From CAXSDR01 sp964236445 (GTDB taxonomy: Bacteria > Actinomycetota > Actinomycetes > Motilibacterales > Motilibacteraceae), in the NCBI GenBank assembly GCA_964236445.1, contig CAXSDR010000060.1, positions 1-22,162 on the forward strand: a stretch of 22,162 bases of DNA, given 5' to 3'. The position numbers and the translations under genes are program-made. Below, piece after piece: positions 1 through 7,681 of the stretch. The notes beneath the pieces were generated by a model. The model ran no database searches. It was given only the letters and a program-made list of their open reading frames with translations, and was not told where the DNA came from. Position 1 is the stretch's first letter. Every line of letters begins with the position of its first letter.

Positions 1-731
1 GCATCGAGACCAAGGGCGGCATCATGCACAAGCTCGTCGAGCGCAACACGACGATTCCGACCAAGCGCTCGGAGGTCTACACCACGGCCGACGACAACCA
101 ACCGTCCGTGCAGATCCAGGTCTATCAGGGCGAGCGCGAGATGGCGGCCCTGAACAAGCGCCTGGGCATGTTCGAACTGACCGGCCTGCCGCCGGCGCCG
201 CGAGGCGTCCCGCAGATCGAGGTCACCTTCGACATCGACGCGAACGGCATCGTGCACGTGTCGGCCAAGGACCTCGGCACCGGCAAGGAGCAGAGCATGA
301 CCATCACCGGCGGCTCCGCGCTGCCCAAGGACGACATCGAGCGCATGGTGCGCGACGCCGAGCAGCACGCCGACGAGGACCGTCGCCGTCGCGAGGAGGC
401 GGAGACCCGCAACACCGGCGAGTCCCTCGTGCACCAGACCGAGAAATTCCTCGCCGACAACCCCGACACGATTCCGGCCGACTCCAAGGGCGAGGTCGAG
501 ACCGACATCGAGGCGCTGAAGAAGCTGCTCGACGGTGCCGACTTCGAAGCGATCAAGACCGCGACCGCCAAGCTCGCCGCCTCCAGCCAGCAGCTCGGTG
601 CGGCGATGTACGCCAACGCCCAGGCCTCGGCCGGCGAGGCCGGTGCCGCAGGTGCGCCGGGCGGAGCGAGCACCGCTGCCGAAGACGACGTCGTAGACGC
701 GGAGATCGTCGACGAGGAGGGCCACTCGTGA
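1..731 (+). CDS. dnaK: Chaperone DnaK (Hsp70), C-terminal part, 5' truncated by window edge
   Basis: This is the ATP-dependent cytosolic chaperone Hsp70, which binds exposed hydrophobic segments and cycles with DnaJ and GrpE. The open frame runs in from the window edge; the first complete codon is at base 3 and reads IETKGGIMHKLVERNTTIPT, the start of the DnaK substrate-binding domain. The beta-sandwich (QIQVYQGERE, GLPPAPRGVPQIEVTFDID) and the helical lid follow. The tail ends in DVVDAEIVDEEGHS, the usual acidic DnaK end. The nucleotide-binding domain and the promoter lie outside the window, so the expected upstream HspR site cannot be checked. The TGA stop overlaps the GTG start of grpE in GTGA, indicating translational coupling. 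Confidence 0.98.
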   Translation, partial: IETKGGIMHKLVERNTTIPTKRSEVYTTADDNQPSVQIQVYQGEREMAALNKRLGMFELTGLPPAPRGVPQIEVTFDIDANGIVHVSAKDLGTGKEQSMTITGGSALPKDDIERMVRDAEQHADEDRRRREEAETRNTGESLVHQTEKFLADNPDTIPADSKGEVETDIEALKKLLDGADFEAIKTATAKLAASSQQLGAAMYANAQASAGEAGAAGAPGGASTAAEDDVVDAEIVDEEGHS

Positions 732-1339
732 CCCAGGGTTCGGCAGAGCAGGGCCAGGCGACCGAGGAGCAGGGGGGGCCGGTGATCCGCGACAAGCGGC
801 GCATCGACCCCACCACCGGTGCCGTGCGGGAGCCGGTCGACCCGGCTCCCGCGGGCGCCGCGGCTGCGCCTGCCGACCAGCCCGAAGACGTCGCGGCGGA
901 GTTCACCGACACGCTCGACCCGGTTGCGGCTGAGCTCGCGGAACGCACGGCAGACCTGCAGCGGCTCAGCGCCGAGTACGCCAACTACCGCAAGCGGGTC
1001 GACCGCGACCGCGTGGCGGTGCGTGACCAGGCCCTCGGCGCGGTCCTGACCGGACTGCTGCCGGTGCTCGACGACTTCGACCGTGCCGCGCAGCACGGAG
1101 AGCTGGTCGGGGGGTTCAAGGCGGTGGCTGACGCGATCGACGGCTATGTCACCAAGCTGGGTCTCACGCGCTTCGGAGAGGCCGGCGAGCCGTTCGACCC
1201 GACGGTGCACGAGGCGCTGACGCACACCTACTCCGACGAGGTGACGCAGGCCACCGCCGTGGCTGTTCTGCAGCCGGGCTACCGCATCGGTGAGAGAGTG
1301 CTGCGTCCGGCTCGCGTGGCCGTCGCCGAGCCCGAATAG
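728..1339 (+). CDS. grpE: Nucleotide exchange factor GrpE
   Basis: GrpE releases ADP from DnaK and so resets the Hsp70 cycle. The 203-aa product has a long, disordered Ala/Pro/Glu-rich N-terminus (about residues 1-65), a coiled-coil segment (AERTADLQRLSAEYANYRKRV) and the C-terminal beta domain with the family signature around FDPTVHEALTHTYSDEV and GYRIGERVLRPARVAV. Length is normal for an actinobacterial GrpE. The GTG start is chosen because it overlaps the dnaK stop by 4 nt, and no other start is needed to cover the family. It lies second in the dnaK-grpE-dnaJ-hspR operon. Confidence 0.97.
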   Translation: MTQGSAEQGQATEEQGGPVIRDKRRIDPTTGAVREPVDPAPAGAAAAPADQPEDVAAEFTDTLDPVAAELAERTADLQRLSAEYANYRKRVDRDRVAVRDQALGAVLTGLLPVLDDFDRAAQHGELVGGFKAVADAIDGYVTKLGLTRFGEAGEPFDPTVHEALTHTYSDEVTQATAVAVLQPGYRIGERVLRPARVAVAEPE

Positions 1340-1390
1340 CCGCATTCGGATCCCCAGCATGACCAGGTCGAGCGACGAAGGAGGGACGCC

Positions 1391-2434
1391 GTGAGCACGA
1401 AGGATTGGATCGAGAAAGACTTCTACGCCGAACTCGGCGTCTCGAAGGACACGCCCGCCGACGACATCAAGAAGTCCTACCGACGGCTGGCGCGCCAGTT
1501 CCACCCGGACCACAACAAGGGCGACAAAGCCGCGGAGGAGCGCTTCAAGGCGATTTCTGAAGCCTACGACGTCCTGTCCGACGCCACGAAGCGCGCCGAA
1601 TACGACGAGGCGCGCGCGCTGTTCGGCACCGGTGGCTTCCGCCAGCGGATGCCCGGTGCGGGTGGCACGGGAGGCATGGGCGGAGCCGGTGGGCAGTCTC
1701 CCTACAGCGGTGGCACCTTCGACTTCAGCGACCTGTTCGGATCCCCGACGGCGGGGGAGAGCGGTGGCTTCGGCGACGTGCTCGGTGGCATCTTCGGCGG
1801 CGGCAGCGCCGGTCGGCGCAGTGCCAACGCGCCGCGCCGCGGTTCCGACATCGAGTCCGAAGTGACCATCGCCTTCGAGGAGGCCGTCACCGGGCTCACG
1901 GTGTCGCTGCGCATGACGAGTGACGACCGTCGCCTCGCCGACCGTGGCGACGCCCGCGAGCCGGGCACCTCGCTGCTCAATGTGCGCATCCCCGCCGGCG
2001 TGCGCGACGGGCAGAAGATCCGGCTCAAAGGCAAGGGCGCGCGCGGTGAGCGTGGCGGTCCCGACGGCGACCTCCTCGTGGTCGTCCACGTCAGCCAACA
2101 TCGCCTGTTCGCGCGCAAGGACGACGACCTGCTCCTCACGGTGCCGGTCAGCTTTGCCGAGGCGGCCCTCGGCACAGCGCTGCGCGTGCCGACACTCGAC
2201 GGTCAGCCCGTCACGCTGAGGATCCCCGCGGGCACCGCCAACGGCCGCACGTTCCGCGTCCGCGGTCGTGGCATCGCGCGTCGCGACGGCACCAGAGGCG
2301 ATCTGCGTGTCACTGTCGAGGTCGCCGTCCCGGCGACGCTGTCCGACCGGGCACGTGAGGCGGTCGAGGCGCTGCAGGCCGCCACGGCCGGCGACGACCC
2401 GCGCGCAGGCCTGTTCGACGAGATCGCCCGCTGA
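1391..2434 (+). CDS. dnaJ: DnaJ-family co-chaperone lacking the zinc-finger domain
   Basis: DnaJ delivers clients to DnaK and stimulates its ATPase. The J domain (about residues 9-75) has the HPD motif in ARQFHPDHNKG. A Gly/Phe-rich linker (about 78-150) follows, then the two C-terminal beta-barrel domains (DIESEVTIAFEEAV; VRIPAGVRDGQKIRLKGKGA; TLRIPAGTANGRTFRVRGRG). The four CxxCxGxG repeats that usually lie between SLRM and VRIPAG are absent, replaced by about 20 residues. The 347-aa protein contains no cysteine. It is therefore class B in architecture although it occupies the position of actinobacterial dnaJ1, whose N-terminus (MSTKDWIEKDFY) it resembles. The GTG start has a strong GAAGGAGG ribosome site 51 bp after grpE. 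Confidence 0.95.
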   Translation: MSTKDWIEKDFYAELGVSKDTPADDIKKSYRRLARQFHPDHNKGDKAAEERFKAISEAYDVLSDATKRAEYDEARALFGTGGFRQRMPGAGGTGGMGGAGGQSPYSGGTFDFSDLFGSPTAGESGGFGDVLGGIFGGGSAGRRSANAPRRGSDIESEVTIAFEEAVTGLTVSLRMTSDDRRLADRGDAREPGTSLLNVRIPAGVRDGQKIRLKGKGARGERGGPDGDLLVVVHVSQHRLFARKDDDLLLTVPVSFAEAALGTALRVPTLDGQPVTLRIPAGTANGRTFRVRGRGIARRDGTRGDLRVTVEVAVPATLSDRAREAVEALQAATAGDDPRAGLFDEIAR

Positions 2435-2466
2435 GTCAACGAACCCAGTGAAGCCGGGACACCACG

Positions 2467-2874
2467 ATGCCTGAGCTCTATGACGACAGGGCACCCATCT
2501 ACGTCATCTCCGTCGCGGCACAGCTGTCGGGCATGCACCCGCAGACGCTGCGGCAGTACGACCGGCTCGGTCTGGTGTCCCCCGGGCGCTCCGGTGGGCG
2601 CGGTCGCCGCTACTCCCTGCGCGACATCGCTGCCTTGCGCGAGGTCCAGCGCCTCACCGCCGACGGGGTCAACCTCGCCGGCGTGAAGCGCATCCTCGAG
2701 CTCGAGCTGCAGGTCGAGGCGTTGCAAGCCCGCGTGCACGAGCTGCACGAGGAAGTGCGCCGCCTGCACTCCTACGCCACCGACGCGGTGGCGCCGCGCG
2801 TACGTGGTGGCGAAGTCGTGCCCTGGGACGCAGCCGCTGCGGCACTTGTCGTCTGGCGGCCGGAACCGCGCTGA
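2467..2874 (+). CDS. hspR: Heat-shock repressor HspR (MerR family)
   Basis: HspR is the MerR-type repressor of actinobacterial heat-shock genes. It binds HAIR inverted repeats and is known to use DnaK as co-repressor. The 135-aa product shows the winged-helix segment PIYVISVAAQLSGMHPQTLR, then QYDRLGLVSPGRSGGRGRRY and SLRDIAALREVQRLTADGVN, followed by a coiled coil (about residues 75-105) and a short basic/hydrophobic tail. It follows dnaJ by 32 bp as the last gene of the dnaK operon, the classical autoregulated arrangement. A second target is visible in this window: the HAIR-like repeat upstream of clpB at 11782-11800. Confidence 0.95.
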   Translation: MPELYDDRAPIYVISVAAQLSGMHPQTLRQYDRLGLVSPGRSGGRGRRYSLRDIAALREVQRLTADGVNLAGVKRILELELQVEALQARVHELHEEVRRLHSYATDAVAPRVRGGEVVPWDAAAAALVVWRPEPR

Positions 2875-2898
2875 CGGTTTCCTCGCCGGCTTCCAGAA

Positions 2899-3756
2899 AT
2901 GAAGTCGTGTCGGGGGCTAGCCTCAGCCGGTGTGAGGCGTCGTCGGGCATCAACAGCTCTCGCGTTGGCCTGTCTCGGCCTGCTCGCTGCCGCTGCCGGC
3001 GCGCCGCCCACGGCGTACCACCAGCGCCCGGTTGTCCTCGCCGCGGTCCACCTTCCGGAAAGCCGCACCGCGCCACCCATGATGAGCCTCGTCCTCCCGG
3101 TGCGTCAGGTGTCGCGTGGTCCGACCGTCGCGGCGCGTCCGTCGCCTGCGCCCGTCACCCACCTCACCAAGGTGGCAGTCCCGCGGGGCGGGCTGGCGCT
3201 CACGTTCGACGACGGCCCCGACCCGACCTGGACGCCACTGGTGCTGGCGCTGCTGGCTCGGGCACACGTCCATGCGACGTTCTGCATGGTGGGCCGTGAG
3301 GTGGTCAAGCACCCTGAGCTCGTACGCGCTGTCGTGGCCGCCGGACACACGCTGTGCGACCACACGTTTAGTCATGACGAGCAGCTCGGCGCGAAATCGC
3401 CGCAAGCCATCGCCGCCGACATCGGCCGCACCTACGACGCCATCCTCGCCGCGAGCGGCGGGGTGAAGCCGGTGTTCTTCCGGGCGCCCGGCGGCAACTG
3501 GACACCTCGCATGCTGGTGGCCGTACGCGCCGCCGGGCTCACCCCGCTCGGCTGGACCGTCGACCCCCGTGACTGGTCACGACCCGGTGTGACAGCGATC
3601 CGGCGCACGGCCCTCTCACAGGCCCGCCGCGGCGGCATCGTCCTGCTGCACGACGGGGGCGGTGACCGGTCGCAGACGCTCGGCGCGTTGCGGGAGCTGC
3701 TGACCCTGCTCCCGCAACGCGGCTTCACGTTCGACGTGCCGAGCACCAGGGCGTGA
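2899..3756 (+). CDS. Polysaccharide deacetylase, NodB/CE4 family, exported or membrane-anchored
   Basis: CE4 enzymes remove N- or O-acetyl groups from cell-wall peptidoglycan or other polysaccharides using one divalent metal. An Arg-rich N-terminus and a hydrophobic stretch (about residues 18-37, STALALACLGLLAAAAGA) form a signal peptide or anchor. The NodB domain spans about residues 95-280. All catalytic motifs are present: TFDDGPD near 101-109 (catalytic and metal Asp), DHTFSH near 154-159 (two metal His), FRAPGG near 194-199, DPRDW, and IVLLHDGGG near 247-255. The enzyme should be active. A GTG at 2932 (residue 12) would give a shorter signal peptide and is an equally good start. It is probably separate from the heat-shock operon, although only 24 bp downstream of hspR. 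The natural substrate cannot be deduced. Confidence 0.9.
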   Translation: MKSCRGLASAGVRRRRASTALALACLGLLAAAAGAPPTAYHQRPVVLAAVHLPESRTAPPMMSLVLPVRQVSRGPTVAARPSPAPVTHLTKVAVPRGGLALTFDDGPDPTWTPLVLALLARAHVHATFCMVGREVVKHPELVRAVVAAGHTLCDHTFSHDEQLGAKSPQAIAADIGRTYDAILAASGGVKPVFFRAPGGNWTPRMLVAVRAAGLTPLGWTVDPRDWSRPGVTAIRRTALSQARRGGIVLLHDGGGDRSQTLGALRELLTLLPQRGFTFDVPSTRA

Positions 3757-3781
3757 AGCGATGTCGAGCACCAGGCGACGG

Positions 3782-4480
3782 TCATATCTGCAGGCGGAAG
3801 CCGAGCCCCGCTTCGGTGATGAGGTGCCGGGGCCGGGCGGGCTCGGGCTCCAGCTTGGCGCGCAGCTTGTTCATGTAGAGCCGCAGGTAGTTCGACTCCG
3901 TGCCGTAGCCCGGGCCCCACGCCTCCTGCAACAGCTGGCGATGTCCGACGAGCTGGCCGGCATGCCGGGCCAGCACCTCCAGAACGTGCCACTCGGTGGC
4001 GGTGAGGCGTACGTCGACGCCCTCTCGGATGACCCGAGAACTGGTCAGGTCGACGGTGAAGGCAGCGGTCACGACGAGGGGATCCTCGTGCCGGGTGAGG
4101 TCTCCGCGGCGCAGGGCGGCCCGCAGCCGCGCCAGCAGCTCGTCCATGGCGAACGGCTTGATGACGTAGTCGTCGGCGCCGGCGTCGAGTGCCTGGACCT
4201 TGTCGCTGAGATCGCGCCGTGCCGACAGCACGACGATCGGCACGGTGCTCCAGCCACGCAGACCATGAATGACCTCGACGCCGTCCATGTCGGGCAGGCC
4301 GAGGTCGAGCAGCACGACGTCGGGCAGGGTCCTGCTGGCCTGCGCAAGCGCCTCCGCTCCCGTCGCTGCGAGTTCGACGGCGTAGGAGCGCGCGCGCAGG
4401 TTGATGCTCAGCGCACGCAGGAGCTGCGGTTCGTCATCGACGACGAGGACCCGCTGTGCCGCGCCGGAGGGGCCGCTCAT
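3782..4480 (-). CDS. kdpE: Response regulator KdpE (OmpR family)
   Basis: KdpE is the DNA-binding partner of KdpD and activates the kdp promoter under potassium limitation. The 232-aa product has a receiver domain (residues 8-125) with the acidic pocket DD at 15-16, phospho-acceptor Asp59 in LLDLGLPDMDG, and Lys108 in YVIKPF. A winged-helix OmpR effector domain follows, with LTATEWHVLEVLARHAGQLV and YLRLYMNKLRAKLEP. It is the last gene of the kdp operon. Its start overlaps the kdpD stop by 4 nt (ATGA). It converges on the deacetylase gene with a 25-bp gap. Confidence 0.96.
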   Translation of the reverse strand: MSGPSGAAQRVLVVDDEPQLLRALSINLRARSYAVELAATGAEALAQASRTLPDVVLLDLGLPDMDGVEVIHGLRGWSTVPIVVLSARRDLSDKVQALDAGADDYVIKPFAMDELLARLRAALRRGDLTRHEDPLVVTAAFTVDLTSSRVIREGVDVRLTATEWHVLEVLARHAGQLVGHRQLLQEAWGPGYGTESNYLRLYMNKLRAKLEPEPARPRHLITEAGLGFRLQI

Positions 4481-6978
4481 CGAGCTTCGCTCCGGGCCAC
4501 CGGCAGGGACACGGTCATCGTCAGGCCACCTCCGGGTGTGTCCTCCGGAACCAGCGTGCCGCCCATGGCCTCGACGAATCCACGCGCGACCGCGAGGCCC
4601 AGGCCGACTCCTGCGCCGTGCCCCGACGACGAGCGGTCGTCGAGGCGCTGGAACGGCTCGAACACCTTGTCCTTGTCGGCATCGCTGATGCCCGGCCCCC
4701 GGTCGACGACGCGTACCTCGACCCGGTCGCCGATCTGGCTTGCGGAGAGTCGTACGGCGCTGCCCGCGGGAGCATGGCGTGCAGCGTTGGCGAGCAGGTT
4801 GGCCAACACCCGGTCGAGCAGACCGGCGTCGGCGAGGACGTCAGGCAGGTCCTCGGGCAGCGCGGCGTCGATGCGCACCGCGGGGTTCGTCGCTGTCGTG
4901 GCGGCGTGCGGAAGAACGTCCGCGAGCGACAGCCGCTCACACGTCAGCGCCAACGCACCCGCCTGCAGCCTGCTCATGTCGAGCAGGTTGGTGACCACGT
5001 CGTCGAGCTGGTCCAGGGACTCCTCCGCCGTCGCGAGCAGTTCGGCGTGCTCGTCACGACTCCACTGGACGTCGTCCGTTCGCAGGGAGCTCACAGCCGC
5101 TTTTGCCGCAGCCAATGGGGTTCGCAGGTCATGCCCCACCGCTGCGAGCAGCGACGTGCGCAGCCGGTCGACAAGGCTCAGCTGCGCTGCCTGGTCGGCG
5201 CGTATCGCGAGGTGACGTCGCTCGAGAGCCGCAGCCGTCTGAGCACTGAAAGCGCGCAAGACCCGAAGATCGGCGTCGGCGATCTTTCGTCCGGACAGCT
5301 GCAGGCGTACGTCGTCGGTCACCTGCACCTCGGTGATGCCACCTTGTGCGAGCTCGCCCGACTCGGCCACCGTCATGTCGGTGCCCTCGACACGCTCGAG
5401 CAACCGCACCCCGTCCAGGGCGAAGAAGTCACGTGTGCGCATCACCAGTGCGCTCAACGTGCGCTCTCCGCGGAGGACGTCGCCCGACAGCGTTGCCAGT
5501 GCCTCCGCCTGTGCTCCGGCACGGGCGGCCTGACGAGTGCGCCGGGCCGCGAGCTCCACCAACGACGACACAGCGCCGGCGACGAGGAGGAAGACGACGA
5601 GCGCCAGGATGTTCTCCGGGTCTTTGATCGTCAGCTCGTGCAGTGGCGGGGTGAAGTAGTAGTTGAGCAGCAGAGTGGCGAGAAGAGCCGTGACGACTGC
5701 CGGATAGATTCCCCCGACGAACGACACGACGATGACGAGACAGAGATAGAGCAACAGCTGCGAGGGCAGCGACAGGGTGTCGCGGCTGTGAGCCAAACCC
5801 AGGGTGAGCAGCGGCAGGCAGGCGACGCCGACGACTGCTCCAGCGAAACGCCGCTCGACGGTCAGGCCGCTCGCGAGGTTGGGCTGTCCATGACCGGCGC
5901 CGACTCGCTCGTGGGTGACGAGGTGGACATCGATCGAGCCAGACCCCCTGACGACGGCTGCACTCGTCGCGGATCCGAAGATCGAGGCGAAGCGCCCTCG
6001 GCGTGAGGCACCGAGGACGAGCTGCGTCGTGTTCTGCGCTCGCGCGAAATCCAGCAACGCCGCCGCAACTTCGTCGCCGACCACCACGTGATAGCTGCCG
6101 CCCAACGACTCGACAAGCGCACGCTGACGTGCAAGGGCATCAGGAGCAGCCCCATGCAGGCCGTCGCTGCGAGCGACGTGCACGGCGACAAGGTCCCCAC
6201 CAGCCTGCCGCTGGGCGATTCGCGAGGCTCGGCGCACGAGCGTCTCGCCCTCGGGGCCGCCCGTCAGTGCCACGACGACGCGCTCACGCGCTTCCCACGT
6301 GCTCTCGATGCCCTGCGCGTGGCGGTAGTCCTTGAGGCCCTGGTCGACCTTGTCGGCCAACCACAGGAGAGCCAGCTCGCGCAGCGCGGTGAGATTCCCG
6401 ATGCGAAAATAGTTGCCGAGCGCTGCGTCGACCTTGTCGGCGGCGTAGATGTTGCCGTGAGCCATCCGCCGTCGCAGCGCCTCGGGACTCATGTCGACAA
6501 GGTCGACCTGCTCGGCCCGCCGCACGACCGCGTCGGGAACGGTTTCCCGCTGCGGCACGCCGGTCACTTTGACGACGACATCGTTGAGGCTCTCGAGGTG
6601 CTGCACGTTGATGGTGGAGATGACGTCGATTCCGGCATCGAGCAGCTCGTCGACGTCCTGCCAGCGCTTCGCGTTGCGGGAGCCGGGCACGTTGGTGTGT
6701 GCGAGCTCGTCGACCAGCGCTACCTGAGGTCGACGAGCAAGCACCGCATCGAGATCCATCTCCGCGAAGTCGGTGCCACGATGCGCGAGGATCCGCCGTG
6801 GAATGGTCTCCAGGCCCTGGCACGCCTGGCGTGTGTGCTCGCGACCGTGGTCCTCGACGAAAGCGATGACGACATCGGTGCCGCGCTCGCACCTCCGGTG
6901 CCCCTCATCGAGCATGGCGAAGGTCTTTCCGACGCCCGGGGCGGCGCCCAGATATACCCGCAAGGCTCCTCGCGTCAT
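4477..6978 (-). CDS. kdpD: Osmosensitive K+ channel sensor histidine kinase KdpD
   Basis: KdpD is the membrane sensor kinase for potassium limitation and phosphorylates KdpE. The 833-aa protein has the full family layout. The N-terminal KdpD domain has Walker A (GAAPGVGKT, residues 11-19) and a Walker B-like VALVDELAHTNVPGS. A universal-stress-protein domain follows (about 245-365), then four membrane segments (about 376-475), a GAF-like region, and the HisKA domain with His616 in VGHDLRTPLAAAK. The ATPase domain shows the N box (NLLANAARHAP), G1 (DRGPGI) and G2 (GAGVGLGLA). The N-terminus starts directly before the Walker A strand, as is usual. It follows kdpC by 10 bp and overlaps kdpE by 4 nt. 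Confidence 0.97.
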   Translation of the reverse strand: MTRGALRVYLGAAPGVGKTFAMLDEGHRRCERGTDVVIAFVEDHGREHTRQACQGLETIPRRILAHRGTDFAEMDLDAVLARRPQVALVDELAHTNVPGSRNAKRWQDVDELLDAGIDVISTINVQHLESLNDVVVKVTGVPQRETVPDAVVRRAEQVDLVDMSPEALRRRMAHGNIYAADKVDAALGNYFRIGNLTALRELALLWLADKVDQGLKDYRHAQGIESTWEARERVVVALTGGPEGETLVRRASRIAQRQAGGDLVAVHVARSDGLHGAAPDALARQRALVESLGGSYHVVVGDEVAAALLDFARAQNTTQLVLGASRRGRFASIFGSATSAAVVRGSGSIDVHLVTHERVGAGHGQPNLASGLTVERRFAGAVVGVACLPLLTLGLAHSRDTLSLPSQLLLYLCLVIVVSFVGGIYPAVVTALLATLLLNYYFTPPLHELTIKDPENILALVVFLLVAGAVSSLVELAARRTRQAARAGAQAEALATLSGDVLRGERTLSALVMRTRDFFALDGVRLLERVEGTDMTVAESGELAQGGITEVQVTDDVRLQLSGRKIADADLRVLRAFSAQTAAALERRHLAIRADQAAQLSLVDRLRTSLLAAVGHDLRTPLAAAKAAVSSLRTDDVQWSRDEHAELLATAEESLDQLDDVVTNLLDMSRLQAGALALTCERLSLADVLPHAATTATNPAVRIDAALPEDLPDVLADAGLLDRVLANLLANAARHAPAGSAVRLSASQIGDRVEVRVVDRGPGISDADKDKVFEPFQRLDDRSSSGHGAGVGLGLAVARGFVEAMGGTLVPEDTPGGGLTMTVSLPVARSEAR

Positions 6979-6988
6979 ATCAACGACT

Positions 6989-7681
6989 CTAGGGAGTGGA
7001 GAGCTTGCCGAGTGCGAGGTTCAGCTCGAGCACATTGACCCGTGCCTCGCCCAGGAAGCCGAGGACCCGCCCTTGCACGTGTGAGTCGACCAGCGCCTGT
7101 ACGCGCGCCACCGGCAGGCTCCTCGCACTCGCCACACGGGCGACCTGCAGTCGGGCATACGCCGGGGAGATGTCCGGGTCGAGACCGCTGCCACTCGCCG
7201 TGACGGCGTCAGCCGGAACAGCGCCGGTCACGCCGGCCGTCCCACGGCTGGTGGGGCTGCCTTTGCCGTCGTTCGCGCAGAAGGGCCGGGCACCGCTGAC
7301 CCCGTCAGCCTTCCCGATGTCGGCACTGCGGGTGCAGACGTCGGTGAGCAGGCTGACCCGGTCCGGGGTGTCGGTCACGTCCTCAGGGCCGCGGTTCGAC
7401 GCGGCTGTCGACGTCGGGTCATAACCGTCCCCGGCGTTGCTCGGTCGTGACTGGAAGAACTGCGGGAGCGCGTGGCCCTTGTCGTCGGCGAACGACTGCC
7501 CGATGAGATCGCTGCCGACGACGACGCCGTTGTTCTTGATGAGGGATCCGTTCGCGTTGGCGTGCATAACGACCTGCCCGACGCCGTACACCGCAAGTGG
7601 ATAGACGATTCCGAGCACGACAGAGAACGCGATCATGGCACGTAGCGCCGCCACGAGCTGTGCGGGAAGGTTGCGCATCAT
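6989..7681 (-). CDS. kdpC: Potassium-transporting ATPase KdpC subunit
   Basis: KdpC is the single-span subunit that stabilises the KdpFABC complex and raises ATP affinity. The 230-aa product has one N-terminal membrane helix (about residues 13-37, LRAMIAFSVVLGIVYPLAVYG) and family motifs GSDLIGQSF, FQSRPSNAGDGYDP and SGSGLDPDISPAYARLQVARVA. A Gly/Ser/Thr-rich insertion around residues 128-150 makes it slightly longer than the E. coli protein. Two ATGs lie in tandem at the start; the first overlaps the kdpB stop by 4 nt, so translation is probably coupled. Third subunit gene of the kdp operon. Confidence 0.96.
   Translation of the reverse strand: MMRNLPAQLVAALRAMIAFSVVLGIVYPLAVYGVGQVVMHANANGSLIKNNGVVVGSDLIGQSFADDKGHALPQFFQSRPSNAGDGYDPTSTAASNRGPEDVTDTPDRVSLLTDVCTRSADIGKADGVSGARPFCANDGKGSPTSRGTAGVTGAVPADAVTASGSGLDPDISPAYARLQVARVASARSLPVARVQALVDSHVQGRVLGFLGEARVNVLELNLALGKLSTP

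Noticed and set aside
125..2494. A 789-codon open frame antisense to dnaK-grpE-dnaJ
   Set aside because: It lies opposite three certain genes, is rich in Arg/Ala/His/Val as expected from the complementary strand of high-GC codons, and has no recognisable domain.
3761..6006. Long plus-strand open frames (3761-5215, 4456-6006) opposite kdpE and kdpD
   Set aside because: They are complementary-strand shadows of well-identified two-component genes, with low-complexity composition and no domain.
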